A stretch of 64,000 bases of DNA, taken from the NCBI RefSeq assembly GCF_019656315.1, contig NZ_BPLU01000049.1:36845-100844 (forward strand). The letters run 5' to 3'. The notes beneath the pieces are model-generated. The model saw nothing but the letters and a program-made list of their open reading frames with translations, was not told where the DNA came from and ran no database searches. The translations under genes and the position numbers were made by a program. Positions 43,466-55,025 of the stretch are shown here, one piece after another; position 1 is the first letter of the stretch, and each line of letters starts with the position of its first letter. The DNA comes from Flavobacterium sp. UMI-01. GTDB lineage: Bacteria > Bacteroidota > Bacteroidia > Flavobacteriales > Flavobacteriaceae.

Positions 43466-45415
43466 ATGATGAAGTATTTTTTTGCAAGTCTATTAAGCTT
43501 TTTTTTAGTGGTACAGTTTGGATTTTCTCAAGGGAAAACGATTACTCACAAAGTGGCAACGGATGAAACCATTGTACAAATTGCTCAAAAATACCAAGTG
43601 ACTCCTTATGATATTTACCAGCTCAATCCTGATGCGCAAAGAGGATTAAAGTCAAACATGGTTTTGTTAATACCTGGAAAAGCTGCTGGAAAAGTCACTG
43701 CTGTAGCACCAAAAATGGTTTTACCAACGGGTTCTCACGAAGTAATGCCAAAAGAAACTTTATATGGTATTGGAAAAAAATATGATGTATCAGAAGAAGC
43801 TTTAAAAAAAGCGAATCCTTTTTTGGAAACTGAGGGTTTACAAATAGGGCAAGTTTTAGTTATTCCCTATAATAGATTACATAGGTCAGTTGATTCAGTT
43901 AAAAGTGAAAAGGTGATCCGTCATGAAGTATTGCCTAAGGAGACCAAATATTCCATTGCTAAACAATATGGAATTTCTGTTGAAGAATTGGAAAAACGCA
44001 ATCCTGAAATTGTTCCTAATTTACCAATTGGTTACAAACTTCTAATTAAAGGTAATTTACCAAAAACAACCAATTTAACTGAGCAAGTTGTAGAAAAAAA
44101 AGAAGTATTGACTACACTAGATGCTAATTTGAAAAAAGTAGCTACCTATGTAGATTACGAAGTAAAGCCTCAAGAAACATTGTATAGCTTGGCTAAAAAT
44201 TTTAATTTGACTCAAGAGGAATTCATAGCCTTAAATCCTTCTCTTAAAAATGGACTTTCGACAGGGATGATTTTGAAAGTGCCTGCAAATAAAAACCCTT
44301 CATTTCAACCCAAAAAAGAATATGGTTCTCTTTCTAAAATTATAGCAGAAGGAAGACGCAAACGATTGGTGATGTTGTTACCGTTTAATATTCCACATGT
44401 GCAGGGAGATACCCTGAATTCAGTTCCAGAAAGATTAAAAAAAGATAAGTTTTTGAATATGACATTAGAGTTTTATTCAGGAGCATTAATGGCTATTGAT
44501 TCTGCCAAAGTACTTGGTTTGCCAATTGATATAGAAATTTATGATTCTCAAGAAAACAAATTTGGTTCAAATGTGGCAGCTCTTATCCAAAAAAATAAAT
44601 TAGAAACAGCTAATGCGATTATTGGACCGTTTTATCAAAGCAATGCAGAGGTAGCGGCAAAATTATTAGCTGAGACTAATACTCCTGTTATTTCTCCCTT
44701 GTCTAAAGATGTGGGAAACCCGATGCGTAATTTATATCAAACCATTCCTTCAACGGATGCTGTTAAGAACACCATGTTTGATTTTATGCGTGCCAAAGGA
44801 GGAAATATCATGGCGGTTGTAGACAAAAAGAAAGTTTCCATTATAAATTACATTAAGGAAAATCAAAAAGGTGTTCCTTTTGTAGCATTTACCGATAAAG
44901 GAGCCGTATCAGTAGAAAGTTTTAAAAGTTTGTTGGTCAAAGGAAAGATGAATTATGTGGTGATGGAGACAGCCAATACTTGGATGATAAAAACTACTAT
45001 TGCGATGATGTTAGGAGTGATGAATGAATATCAAGTGCAATTGGTAATTTTAGAACCTAACGATACTTTAGATTTCGAAGAAATTAAGTTTGATAATTTA
45101 GTCAAATTAAAATTGATGTATCCTTCAGTAACTCGTGAAAACGTTAGTCCAGAAGCCATGATTTTTGATAAAAAATACAAAAAAACTAATAATATATTTC
45201 CCGGAATATATGCTACGCGTGGATTTGATGTTACCTTTGATACGATGATGCGTTTGGTGCAAGATGTAAAGTTTGAAGAAACTGTGAATTCAGTGGCTAC
45301 CAAGCAAATTGATAATCAATTTGAATATTACCGAAAAACAGATGGAGGATATACGAATAAAGGAGTTTTTATTCTCTATTATGATTCGGATTTATCCATA
45401 AAAGAAGCGAAATAA
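43466..45415 (+). CDS. LysM-repeat protein with periplasmic-binding-like domain
   Basis: A 649-residue exported protein (signal MMKYFFASLLSFFLVVQFGFS). Four LysM peptidoglycan-binding repeats lie at about 25-70, 88-133, 152-196 and 226-272, each with the Y/I-xIAxKYxV...NP...L..GxxLxIP pattern. From about 290 to the end is a type 1 periplasmic-binding fold (VMLLPFNIPHVQGD, AIIGPFYQSNAEVAAKLLAE, GNIMAVVDKKK, GIYATRGFDVTFDT) like the LppC/LpoA or amino-acid-receptor group. It probably links peptidoglycan to a sensing or assembly function. Its stop overlaps the OsmC start codon. Confidence 0.87.
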   Translation: MMKYFFASLLSFFLVVQFGFSQGKTITHKVATDETIVQIAQKYQVTPYDIYQLNPDAQRGLKSNMVLLIPGKAAGKVTAVAPKMVLPTGSHEVMPKETLYGIGKKYDVSEEALKKANPFLETEGLQIGQVLVIPYNRLHRSVDSVKSEKVIRHEVLPKETKYSIAKQYGISVEELEKRNPEIVPNLPIGYKLLIKGNLPKTTNLTEQVVEKKEVLTTLDANLKKVATYVDYEVKPQETLYSLAKNFNLTQEEFIALNPSLKNGLSTGMILKVPANKNPSFQPKKEYGSLSKIIAEGRRKRLVMLLPFNIPHVQGDTLNSVPERLKKDKFLNMTLEFYSGALMAIDSAKVLGLPIDIEIYDSQENKFGSNVAALIQKNKLETANAIIGPFYQSNAEVAAKLLAETNTPVISPLSKDVGNPMRNLYQTIPSTDAVKNTMFDFMRAKGGNIMAVVDKKKVSIINYIKENQKGVPFVAFTDKGAVSVESFKSLLVKGKMNYVVMETANTWMIKTTIAMMLGVMNEYQVQLVILEPNDTLDFEEIKFDNLVKLKLMYPSVTRENVSPEAMIFDKKYKKTNNIFPGIYATRGFDVTFDTMMRLVQDVKFEETVNSVATKQIDNQFEYYRKTDGGYTNKGVFILYYDSDLSIKEAK

Positions 45416-45816
45416 TGACCTCAAAAGTAACTTATTTAGGAGAGTTAAGAACCTCTTCTATTCATTTGCAATCAGGTACTGAGATAATCTCTGATGCGCC
45501 CTTGGATAATAACGGAAAAGGTGAAGCTTTTTCTCCAACAGACACAGTGGCGAATGCTTTAGCGACATGTATGTTTACCATTATGGGAATTAAAGCTCGT
45601 GATTTGGAAGTGGATCTGACTGATTCAACGGCATCTGTAAACAAAATCATGAATGCTCAACCCCGGAAAATTGGTGCTATCGAAATTGTATTTGAGATGA
45701 ATGTGGCTGTTGATGATAAGACCAAAACAATTTTAGAAAGAGCAGCGCTTACTTGTCCTGTTTTTTTGAGTTTACATCCTGATATTGAGAAAAAAATCAG
45801 TTTCAATTGGAGGTAA
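45415..45816 (+). CDS. OsmC family peroxiredoxin-like protein
   Basis: A 133-residue OsmC/Ohr-fold protein. The two expected reactive cysteines are in NALATCMFTIMGIKA (about 51) and ERAALTCPVFLSLHPDIEK (about 115). It should reduce organic or hydrogen peroxides. The ATG overlaps the stop of the preceding LysM gene (TAATGA-type junction), so it is translationally coupled to it. Confidence 0.87.
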   Translation: MTSKVTYLGELRTSSIHLQSGTEIISDAPLDNNGKGEAFSPTDTVANALATCMFTIMGIKARDLEVDLTDSTASVNKIMNAQPRKIGAIEIVFEMNVAVDDKTKTILERAALTCPVFLSLHPDIEKKISFNWR

Positions 45817-45840
45817 AATAAAGTACAAAGAGAAAAGTAC

Positions 45841-45896
45841 AAAGAGTCAAGAGAAAAGAATAAGTAGGGTTGTTGTCTTTTTTCTTGACTCTTTTT
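45841..45896 (+). terminator. Terminator after the OsmC gene
   Basis: Perfect 12-bp arms AAAGAGTCAAGA (45841-45852) and TCTTGACTCTTT (45883-45894), extendable inward by AAAAGA/TCTTTT, then a T-run. The word GTACAAAGAG occurs twice just before it. Confidence 0.75.
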
Positions 45897-45920
45897 ATTT
45901 GAAAAAAAGTCTTTTAAAAA

Positions 45921-46154
45921 ATGGAAGAAAATCAAAAACAACTCATTAAACTAGCGCATACCAAGATGCCTTTCGGGAAATACGAAGGGCGTTATCTGAT
46001 AGATTTGCCTGAGTATTATGTAGTGTGGTATCATAATAAAGGATTCCCAAAAGGGGAATTAGGGCAACAATTGCAATTGGTCTATGAATTAAAATTAAAT
46101 GGATTAGAGGAATTGATACGAAATATTAAAAAAAGATACCCTAAAACTAGATAA
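45921..46154 (+). CDS. DUF3820 family protein
   Basis: A 77-residue basic protein with the family pattern MPFGKYEGRYLIDLPEYYVVWYHNKGFPKGELG (about 13-45). DUF3820 proteins are small, probably nucleic-acid-related, and of unknown function; the fold is also found fused to exonuclease-like proteins. It stands alone between the OsmC terminator and pyrG. Confidence 0.8.
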   Translation: MEENQKQLIKLAHTKMPFGKYEGRYLIDLPEYYVVWYHNKGFPKGELGQQLQLVYELKLNGLEELIRNIKKRYPKTR

Positions 46155-46246
46155 TTGTTTAAAAGAAATGAGAGTTTTTGAGGTAAAAAAAAATCTGTTG
46201 TAGAATTGTCAAATTTCCGAATTATCTCTTTTTTAAATTAGCATAA

Positions 46247-47923
<1,677 letters not shown>

Positions 47924-47931
47924 TTATTGAG

Positions 47932-47965
47932 ATTTCCGTTTCTAAATTTTGAAACGGAAATTTTT
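47932..47965 (+). terminator. pyrG terminator
   Basis: Perfect 11-bp arms ATTTCCGTTTC (47932-47942) and GAAACGGAAAT (47951-47961) with an 8-nt loop, followed by TTTT. Confidence 0.88.
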
Positions 47966-47993
47966 ACGTTTTAAACAATTTTTAAAAAATATA

Positions 47994-49889
47994 ATGGAAG
48001 AAAAAAAATTTGATCCCAATTCGTTAATCGGTTTTTTATTGATATTTGGAATATTAATTTGGATAATGTACCAAAATAAACCTGATGAGGCGCAAATTGC
48101 AGCTGAAAAAGCGCAAAAAGAATTGGTTGCTAAAGAAACAAAGAAAGCAGCAGATGTAGCTAAAACGATTACTGCCGTAGCTACTACTCCTGGAGATTCC
48201 TTACAATTAGCTCAATTACAAAAATCATTAGGAAACTTCGCTTATTCCGCAACTTTGCCTTCTGCTAAAGATGGTTTTACTACATTGGAAAATGATTTGA
48301 TTGTCTTGAAAATCGCAAATAAAGGGGGGTATATTGCTGAAGCGACACTTAAAAATTTTGAAAGATTCAAAAAAGGTTCAGGTGAATTAGTTAAATTAAT
48401 CAAAGACAATAATTCAAGTTTAAACATTACTTTAGCTACTAAAGATAATCATACTTTAAATACCAAAGATTTATTTTTTGAGCCTACACTAACTAAAAGT
48501 GGTGAAGACCAAATCCTTTCCATGCGTTTAAAAGCAGCTGATAATGCCTATTTAGAATACAAATATGTGTTGAAAGCAAATGATTACATGCTTGATTTTG
48601 AAATTCAAACTCAAGGATTAAATAATGCTTTGGTTACTACAAAACCATTACAGTTACAATGGGATTTAAAAACCTATGCTAACGAAAAAAGTATCAATTA
48701 CGAAAATCGTTATGCTGAAATGTATTTTGAATATGAAGATGATAAAACAGATTATTTAGGACAAGGTTCAGAAAAAACCGACTCACCTGAAAAAGTTTCT
48801 TATATCGCTTACAAGCAACATTTCTTTTCTTCTATTTTATTAACTAATGAGCCATTTGCAAAAGCAGATTTGTACTCAGATAATTTAGTAAATGACCAAG
48901 AAATTGATACGACATTTACCAAACAATTTAAAGCTCAGGTTCCATTGGCTTTTAAGAATGGTGAAATAGACCAAAAAATGAATTGGTATTTTGGACCTAC
49001 TGATTATACATTGTTGCAATCGTATGATAAGAATCTTGAAGCGATTGTTCCATTAGGTTGGGGGATTTTTGGATGGATTAACCGTCATGCTTTTATTCCA
49101 TTGTATGGTTTGTTGAGTTCCTTTATTGAGCATGGTTGGGCAATTATTTTGTTTACTATTTTAATCAAATTACTGATGTCTCCCGTGACATATAAATCAT
49201 TTTTGTCTCAAGCCAAAATGAAAGTATTACGTCCTGAGATAAATGAAATTGGGGAAAAATTCAAAAAAGACCCAATGAAAAAGCAACAAGAAACAATGAA
49301 ATTATACAACAAAGCTGGGGTGAATCCTATGGCGGGTTGTATTCCAGGTTTGTTGCAAATGCCTGTTTTCTACGCACTGTTTCAATTTTTCCCCTCCGCT
49401 ATAGGGTTAAGACAAAAACCATTCCTTTGGGCAGACGATTTGTCTTCTTTTGACTCTGTTTATGAATTGCCATTCCGTATTCCAGCTTATGGAAGTCATA
49501 TAAGTTTGTTTCCTATTTTAGCTTCTATTGCTATTTTCTTTTATATGAAATTAACAACAGGTGACCAACAAATGGCGGCACCACAGCAAGAAGGGATGCC
49601 TGATATGGCTAAAATGATGAAAATCATGATTTATGTTTCGCCATTAATGATGTTGTTTTTCTTTAATAGTTATGCTTCTGGATTGAGTTTGTATTATTTT
49701 ATTTCAAATGTTATTTCAATTGGATTATTATTAGTCATCAAAAATTATATTGTTGATGAGGATAAAATTCATGCTCAAATACAAGAGAACAAGAAAAAAG
49801 AGCCAAAAAAACCAAGTAAGTTCCAACAAAAATTACAAGAAGTAATGGAACAGCAAGAGGCGATGAAAGCGCAACAAAGAAAAAAATAA
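47994..49889 (+). CDS. yidC: Membrane protein insertase YidC
   Basis: A 631-residue YidC/Oxa1 insertase, started at the ATG at 47994 (MEEKKFDPNSLIGFLLIFG) because the upstream codons overlap the pyrG terminator. One N-terminal helix (about 10-27), a large periplasmic beta-sandwich domain (about 70-350) and the five-helix insertase core (about 375-600; GWAIILFTILIKLLMSPVTYKSF, MAGCIPGLLQMPVFYALFQFF). The hydrophilic groove Arg/Lys region and a charged Gln/Lys-rich tail are present. It inserts membrane proteins with or without SecYEG. Confidence 0.95.
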   Translation: MEEKKFDPNSLIGFLLIFGILIWIMYQNKPDEAQIAAEKAQKELVAKETKKAADVAKTITAVATTPGDSLQLAQLQKSLGNFAYSATLPSAKDGFTTLENDLIVLKIANKGGYIAEATLKNFERFKKGSGELVKLIKDNNSSLNITLATKDNHTLNTKDLFFEPTLTKSGEDQILSMRLKAADNAYLEYKYVLKANDYMLDFEIQTQGLNNALVTTKPLQLQWDLKTYANEKSINYENRYAEMYFEYEDDKTDYLGQGSEKTDSPEKVSYIAYKQHFFSSILLTNEPFAKADLYSDNLVNDQEIDTTFTKQFKAQVPLAFKNGEIDQKMNWYFGPTDYTLLQSYDKNLEAIVPLGWGIFGWINRHAFIPLYGLLSSFIEHGWAIILFTILIKLLMSPVTYKSFLSQAKMKVLRPEINEIGEKFKKDPMKKQQETMKLYNKAGVNPMAGCIPGLLQMPVFYALFQFFPSAIGLRQKPFLWADDLSSFDSVYELPFRIPAYGSHISLFPILASIAIFFYMKLTTGDQQMAAPQQEGMPDMAKMMKIMIYVSPLMMLFFFNSYASGLSLYYFISNVISIGLLLVIKNYIVDEDKIHAQIQENKKKEPKKPSKFQQKLQEVMEQQEAMKAQQRKK

Positions 49890-49905
49890 ATAATACCTTA
49901 AAATA

Positions 49906-49934
49906 AAAAAAGCTTCCTTTTGGGAAGCTTTTTT
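49906..49934 (+). terminator. yidC terminator
   Basis: Perfect 12-bp arms AAAAAAGCTTCC (49906-49917) and GGAAGCTTTTTT (49923-49934) with a 5-nt loop. It could also act for the convergent fasciclin gene. Confidence 0.92.
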
Positions 49935-49957
49935 GCTTAGGATTAGTGTTTGTGGTA

Positions 49958-50923
49958 TTATAAGGTTGGTTGTAGTACTTTATCTATTGCATGAATCACA
50001 CCGTTTGTACATTGTACATCGGTCACAACAATATTAGCTTTTGTGCTAGATTTGTCTGTAATCTTGGCTCCAGATGTTAAATCAATAGTAATATTTTGCA
50101 CTGGATTGGTAATCATTGGTACTACTTGTCCATTAGTGAGTGTAGCTGCTAATACATTTCCAGCTGCGGTTACGTGGTATTGTAATACTTTTGTCACTTG
50201 CGCATCTGTCGCGCCATTAGCAAATCCACCTACTCCTAAAGCTGCTGTAAAAGCGGTATTTGTAGGAGCAAATACAGTTAGAGGACTGGTATTCGTAGTT
50301 AGAGCAGTAGCTACTGCAGCTTGTGGAGTACTTTTAACAATTGTGGCTAGTGTTGAAAAATTTGGATTGGCTTCAGCATGCGTTAGGATGGTAGGTAATC
50401 CGATTACTTTATCTACTACATGGATTACACCATTGGTAGCAATTACATTTGCGGTTGTAACTGTGGCAACTCCATTAAGTTTTACTTTATTATCGGCTGT
50501 ATTGACAAACATACTTAAAGTGTTTGTAGTTGAGGCACTTCCTTTTGCTAATGTTTTGACATAACCAGTAGTTAAATCGGTTGATTTTTTTGTTCCTGTA
50601 AGAACATGATTCAATAAGATTTGTGTTAGAACGTCTTTAGGAACTTCGTCAATTGATTTGTAAGTGGTAGTAGCTAAAAATGCGGTAAATGCAGCATTAG
50701 TAGGTGCAAAAACGGTGTACTCAGTAGTGCCTTGTAAAGTTGCAGTTAATTCTGCTTTATTTAAAGCTTGAACTAGGATACTGAAATCGGCAGTTTTTGA
50801 TGCAATACCTGTAATTGTATTGTCTGCTGTAGATGTGTCATTAGTGTCATCAGAACACGAAATAATAGTAATAGCTAGAATCGCAATCATAGCTATAAGT
50901 CTGGTTTTAAGTAAATGTTTCAT
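49958..50923 (-). CDS. Lipoprotein with two fasciclin (FAS1) domains
   Basis: A 321-residue lipoprotein (signal ending IISC, then SDDTND) with two FAS1 domains: about 45-180 (FSILVQALNKAELTATL, TVFAPTNAAFTAFL, NGVIHVVDKVIGLP) and about 185-320 (FSTLATIVKSTPQAAV, TVFAPTNTAFTAALG, NGVIHAIDKVLQP). FAS1 domains mediate cell adhesion and surface or matrix binding. It is very rich in Thr/Ala, as exported Bacteroidota proteins often are. Confidence 0.92.
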   Translation of the reverse strand: MKHLLKTRLIAMIAILAITIISCSDDTNDTSTADNTITGIASKTADFSILVQALNKAELTATLQGTTEYTVFAPTNAAFTAFLATTTYKSIDEVPKDVLTQILLNHVLTGTKKSTDLTTGYVKTLAKGSASTTNTLSMFVNTADNKVKLNGVATVTTANVIATNGVIHVVDKVIGLPTILTHAEANPNFSTLATIVKSTPQAAVATALTTNTSPLTVFAPTNTAFTAALGVGGFANGATDAQVTKVLQYHVTAAGNVLAATLTNGQVVPMITNPVQNITIDLTSGAKITDKSSTKANIVVTDVQCTNGVIHAIDKVLQPTL

Positions 50924-51224
50924 GATTTTGTTTTTTTTTGTTTTTACTAAATTATAAATTTTTGTTTAACTATTTTTAAAAAATAATAAACAAAATTAAA
51001 GTTTATGTTTTATTTATATTTTGTTTAATGTATTTTTACATTTGTAACTAACTGTTTTTCAGATATTTGTTTTGTTTGTTGTTGTCTGAGGGTATTTTTT
51101 TATTTTGTTTAAGATTAAACACTTTTTGTGACTTTGTTTTAAATAATTTGTTCTGTTTTTTTTCAAAAAAAATTATGTAGAAAATAGGTAGTGAGATAAA
51201 AGAAGTAATTTTGTTCTTTAACAG
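50924..51224. other. AT-rich divergent intergenic region
   Basis: About 300 bases, very AT-rich with many TGTTTT/TTTTGT runs, between divergent genes. No RNA gene, repeat copy or clear TAnnTTTG promoter recognised. Confidence 0.5.
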
Positions 51225-51950
51225 ATGAAAATATTTAAGTTGTTTTATATGAGATTTTATTGTTTTATTTTTTTAATTCTATCGAGCCAAATAATAGTAT
51301 CGCAAAGTATTATTAACCAATTCGATGCTCAAGGAAAGAAGGATGGATTGTGGAAAGGTTTTTATGAAGATTCCAAACGACTCAAATACGAAGGAACATT
51401 TGCCCACGGAAAAGAAATAGGAGTATTTAAGTTTTTTGATGATACCAAAGCTGGAGATGTTATTGCTACAAGAGAATTTAATGCTAAGGACGGAAGTGCT
51501 TATACTATTTTTTATGACCAATCTAAAAATAAGGTTAGTGAAGGCAAAGTAGTTAATAAGCAATTTGAAGGGGAATGGAAATATTACCACCAAGCTTCTC
51601 CTGTTATCATGACTAAAGAAAATTATAAAAATGGTCAGTTAGAAGGAATCCGTTCAGTGTACTACAACAGCGGTAAATTAGCGGAAGAAACCCACTATCG
51701 CAATGGAATGAAAGAGGGTGTCTATAAAAAGTACTCAGAAAACGGAATTGTATTAGAAGAAGCTAATTATAAAGCAAATGAATTTGATGGCCCTGCAGTT
51801 TATAAAGAAGCCGATGGTCAAATCGTATCTCAAGGAAATTACCAAAACGGAAAAAAAGTGGGAATTTGGAAGTTTTTTGAAAATGGGAAACTAATCAAAG
51901 AAGAAAATATGAGTTTGCCTCCCAAGGCAAAAAGAAGAACTAAAAAATAA
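51225..51950 (+). CDS. Secreted YwqK/MORN-repeat protein
   Basis: A 241-residue exported protein with a signal peptide ending near IIVSQS; the ATG at 51249 would also give a good signal. The body is made of MORN_2/YwqK-type repeats of the G-x-W/Y...Y..G pattern (GLWKGFYEDSKRLKYEGTFAHGKEIG, EGEWKYYHQ, NGQLEGIRSVYYNSGKLAEE, NGMKEGVYKKYSENG, NGKKVGIWKFFENGKL). Databases often label such proteins YwqK antitoxin, but no toxin partner is present and the protein is secreted. Role unknown. Confidence 0.82.
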   Translation: MKIFKLFYMRFYCFIFLILSSQIIVSQSIINQFDAQGKKDGLWKGFYEDSKRLKYEGTFAHGKEIGVFKFFDDTKAGDVIATREFNAKDGSAYTIFYDQSKNKVSEGKVVNKQFEGEWKYYHQASPVIMTKENYKNGQLEGIRSVYYNSGKLAEETHYRNGMKEGVYKKYSENGIVLEEANYKANEFDGPAVYKEADGQIVSQGNYQNGKKVGIWKFFENGKLIKEENMSLPPKAKRRTKK

Positions 51951-52054
51951 AGCTATTTTTTTAAGAATAAGGAAGTTTTGGACGATAAGAAAATTGTTTT
52001 GCTTATGATTCACTGAATTTGCATAGCTGAAAGTGATATTCGATTCAAACTTTG

Positions 52055-52062
52055 TACCTTTG
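52055..52062 (+). promoter_or_regulatory. mnmA -7 element
   Basis: TACCTTTG fits TAnnTTTG exactly, followed by CACCC; a transcript would start about 20 bases before the ATG at 52088. Confidence 0.65.
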
Positions 52063-52087
52063 CACCCTTATAAAAAATGAAAAAAGA

Positions 52088-53275
52088 ATGAAACGTGTCG
52101 TTGTAGGTCTTTCGGGAGGAGTTGATTCAAGTGTCGCTGCTTATTTGTTGCAACAAGAAGGGAATGAGGTGATTGGGTTGTTTATGAAAAATTGGCATGA
52201 TGATTCAGTAACTATTTCCAATGATTGTCCTTGGTTAGAGGATAGTAACGATGCGTTGTTAGTTGCTGAAAAACTTGGTATTCCTTTTCAAACTGTGGAC
52301 TTGAGTGAAGAGTATAAGGAGAAAATCGTGGATTACATGTTCAATGAATACGAAAAAGGACGTACTCCTAATCCTGATGTTCTTTGTAATCGAGAAATTA
52401 AGTTTGATGTTTTTATGAAAATAGCATTAAGTCTTGGGGCAGATTATGTGGCTACAGGACACTATTGTCGTAAAACAACTATTGAAGTAGCAGGAGAAAC
52501 CATTTATCAATTAAAGGCAGGTAAAGACAGTAATAAAGATCAATCGTATTTTTTGTGCCAATTATCTCAAGAACAATTAGCCAAAGCGTTGTTTCCTATT
52601 GGCGAATTAACGAAACCACAAGTGCGTGAGATTGCTGCTGAAATGGAATTGGTTACGGCAGAAAAAAAAGATTCTCAAGGACTTTGTTTTATTGGAAAAG
52701 TTCGTTTGCCCGAATTTTTACAACAAAAATTACAGCCTAAAGAAGGTTTGATAGTGCAAATTGACGCTGCTGACTCCATATATTCGATAGAAAATCAAGC
52801 GTATTCTACTGTAATTGAAGAAATAAAACAAGAATCTAAAAAAATTAATTATTTACCTACCATGGGTAAAGTAGTGGGGAAACATCAAGGGGCTCATTAT
52901 TTTACTGTTGGCCAACGAAAAGGATTAAATGTAGGTGGAACCAAAGAAGCTTTGTTCGTAATTGCCACAGATGTGGATAGCAATACCATTTATACTGGTA
53001 TGGGGGCACAACATCCAGGATTGTTTAGAAAAGCCTTATTTGTTGAAAGTTCTGAGGTACATTGGATTCGCAAAGATTTGAAATTACAGTGCGGGGCATC
53101 TCTCGAAGTTATGGCTCGTATTCGTTACAGACAGCCTTTGCAAAAAGCAATTCTTTACCAAGAAAAAGAAGGGTTGTATGTGTATTTTGAGGAAGCTCAA
53201 TCAGCAATCACTGAAGGTCAATTTGTGGCTTGGTACCACGAGGATGAATTGCTTGGATCAGGAGTAATTTCTTAA
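52088..53275 (+). CDS. mnmA: tRNA-specific 2-thiouridylase MnmA
   Basis: A 395-residue enzyme that makes 2-thiouridine at U34 of Glu, Gln and Lys tRNAs. The start is set at the ATG at 52088 ([21 protein letters not shown]), as upstream codons overlap the promoter. The PP-loop SGGVDSS is at about 9-15; the catalytic cysteines are in [12 protein letters not shown] (about 102) and QGLCFIGKV (about 203); the C-terminal domain includes [15 protein letters not shown]. Confidence 0.95.
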   Translation: MKRVVVGLSGGVDSSVAAYLLQQEGNEVIGLFMKNWHDDSVTISNDCPWLEDSNDALLVAEKLGIPFQTVDLSEEYKEKIVDYMFNEYEKGRTPNPDVLCNREIKFDVFMKIALSLGADYVATGHYCRKTTIEVAGETIYQLKAGKDSNKDQSYFLCQLSQEQLAKALFPIGELTKPQVREIAAEMELVTAEKKDSQGLCFIGKVRLPEFLQQKLQPKEGLIVQIDAADSIYSIENQAYSTVIEEIKQESKKINYLPTMGKVVGKHQGAHYFTVGQRKGLNVGGTKEALFVIATDVDSNTIYTGMGAQHPGLFRKALFVESSEVHWIRKDLKLQCGASLEVMARIRYRQPLQKAILYQEKEGLYVYFEEAQSAITEGQFVAWYHEDELLGSGVIS

Positions 53276-53355
53276 GATTTACTCTTTTAAATAAAAATAA
53301 GTCAAAATGAAGCGAGTCGAGGTTACAAAAAAATAAAGATTTAGTGTTTATTTAT

Positions 53356-53363
53356 TATATTTG
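53356..53363 (+). promoter_or_regulatory. Subtilase-gene -7 element
   Basis: TATATTTG matches the -7 consensus about 22 bases upstream of the predicted mRNA-to-start distance for the TTG at 53391. No clear -33 box. Confidence 0.5.
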
Positions 53364-53390
53364 ACACTGCACTATTATTTTTTGGTAAAA

Positions 53391-55013
53391 TTGAAAAAAC
53401 TATCTCTTATATTCTTTATTTTGACGTTTGTGACCTCTTGGTCACAGGAAGATGCATGGGTCTATTTCAATGCCAAAGCCAATGAGCAAGCATATTATTC
53501 GTCACCCTTAACCATGCTTTCCCAAAGAGCGTTAGAACGACGAAACAAGCAAAATATAGCCTTAGATTTTAAAGACATTCCAATTAATCCTTCTTATATT
53601 AATCAGGTTAAAGCGGTTTCAGGGATTTCAGTTATGGCTAAATCTAAATGGTTGAATGCTTTGCACGTGAGAGGTTCTGTAGCGGTACTGAATTCGCTCA
53701 AATCATTTGATTTTGTGAGTAAAGTTGATTTTGCTGATAAATCATTGAACACAACAGCTAAGGTAGTAGCTATCTCAAAGTCTAAAGTGGAGTCAAAAAT
53801 GACTAACAACCGCGTGAATTTTGCTTACGGTAATTCTGAGAACCAAATTAAAATGCTTCAAGGACAGGTCTTACATGAGCAAAATTATACTGGCGAAGGG
53901 ATGATTATAGCTGTATTAGACGCAGGGTTTCCTGGCGTAAATACAGCACAACCTTTTAAGCGATTAAGAGATAATAGTAAAATTTTAGGAGGATATGATT
54001 TTGTGAATAGAAATGCCAATTTTTATTCAGGAAATAATCATGGAACTTATGTGTTGTCCAGTATGGGCGGATTTCAAGAAAATGCTCTTGTTGGTACGGC
54101 TCCGGACGCTTCTTATTATTTGTTTATAACGGAAGATACTAGTGAGGAAAACCCTGTTGAAGAATCTTATTGGGTGGAAGCCGCAGAAAAAGCAGATAGC
54201 TTAGGAGTGGATATTATAAATACTTCGTTAGGGTATTTGGGTGATCATACTAATCCTAGATACAATCATACCTATGAAGATATGACGGGTGATGCTACCT
54301 TTATTTCTAGAGGGGCCAATATTGCTTTTTCACGTGGTATGGTAGTGGTTGCCTCTGCGGGTAATGATGGTACAGAATTGGAACCTCATATTGGCTCACC
54401 AGCCGATGCTTTTTCAGTATTAACAGTGGGAGCAGTAACAGCTACCAAAACCAAGGCTAATTTTAGTTCAATAGGGCCTAGTTATGACGGTAGAGTCAAG
54501 CCCGAAGTGATGGCCCAAGGGCATTCTACAGTTTTAGCAGATGAAAAAGGAAATATAATTGCAGCCAGTGGTACTTCTTTTTCGGGGCCTATTATGGCTG
54601 GGATGGTCGCGTGTTTATGGCAGGCATTTCCTAATAAAACGAATAAAGATATCAAAGAATTGATAATAAATTCAGCTGATAAATTGAACACTCCCACGCC
54701 TGAATATGGCTATGGAATTCCTAATTTTAGTTTAGCTCTTGGGCTGCAGTTGCCTCTCGTAGAAGAAGAGGATGTGATGAATGCGATTCATTTGAATCCC
54801 AATCCTACAGCTACATCCGTTAAGGTGACATTTCCTCAGTATATTAAAGGGGTGAATGTCAAATTTTATTCGGCTACGGGTAATATTGTTTTAGATTATA
54901 AAAATGTTATATCAGATAATCCCATTTCATTAGAATCATTAGCGAGTGGAACTTACATTTATAAATTAGAATGTAACAGTACGACCAAAACCGGAAAAAT
55001 TATTAAATTATAA
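53391..55013 (+). CDS. S8 subtilisin-like peptidase with T9SS sorting domain
   Basis: No ATG fits; the TTG at 53391 gives a perfect signal peptide (MKKLSLIFFILTFVTSWSQ), while the frame further up overlaps the -7 box. The 540-residue protease has an N-terminal prodomain (about 20-130), the catalytic Asp in IIAVLDAGFPG (about 175), His in GNNHGTYVLSSM, Asn in SAGNDG and Ser in GTSFSGPIMAGMVACLW (about 390). The last ~75 residues (HLNPNPTATSVKVTFP, KFYSATGNIV, ASGTYIYKLEC) form a type A C-terminal sorting domain for the type IX secretion system. Exported to the surface or medium. Confidence 0.9.
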   Translation: MKKLSLIFFILTFVTSWSQEDAWVYFNAKANEQAYYSSPLTMLSQRALERRNKQNIALDFKDIPINPSYINQVKAVSGISVMAKSKWLNALHVRGSVAVLNSLKSFDFVSKVDFADKSLNTTAKVVAISKSKVESKMTNNRVNFAYGNSENQIKMLQGQVLHEQNYTGEGMIIAVLDAGFPGVNTAQPFKRLRDNSKILGGYDFVNRNANFYSGNNHGTYVLSSMGGFQENALVGTAPDASYYLFITEDTSEENPVEESYWVEAAEKADSLGVDIINTSLGYLGDHTNPRYNHTYEDMTGDATFISRGANIAFSRGMVVVASAGNDGTELEPHIGSPADAFSVLTVGAVTATKTKANFSSIGPSYDGRVKPEVMAQGHSTVLADEKGNIIAASGTSFSGPIMAGMVACLWQAFPNKTNKDIKELIINSADKLNTPTPEYGYGIPNFSLALGLQLPLVEEEDVMNAIHLNPNPTATSVKVTFPQYIKGVNVKFYSATGNIVLDYKNVISDNPISLESLASGTYIYKLECNSTTKTGKIIKL

Positions 55014-55025
55014 ATAATTTTTTTG

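Noticed and set aside
51225..51950. Toxin-antitoxin module (YwqK antitoxin name)
   Set aside because: The protein is exported and MORN-like and no toxin gene is adjacent.
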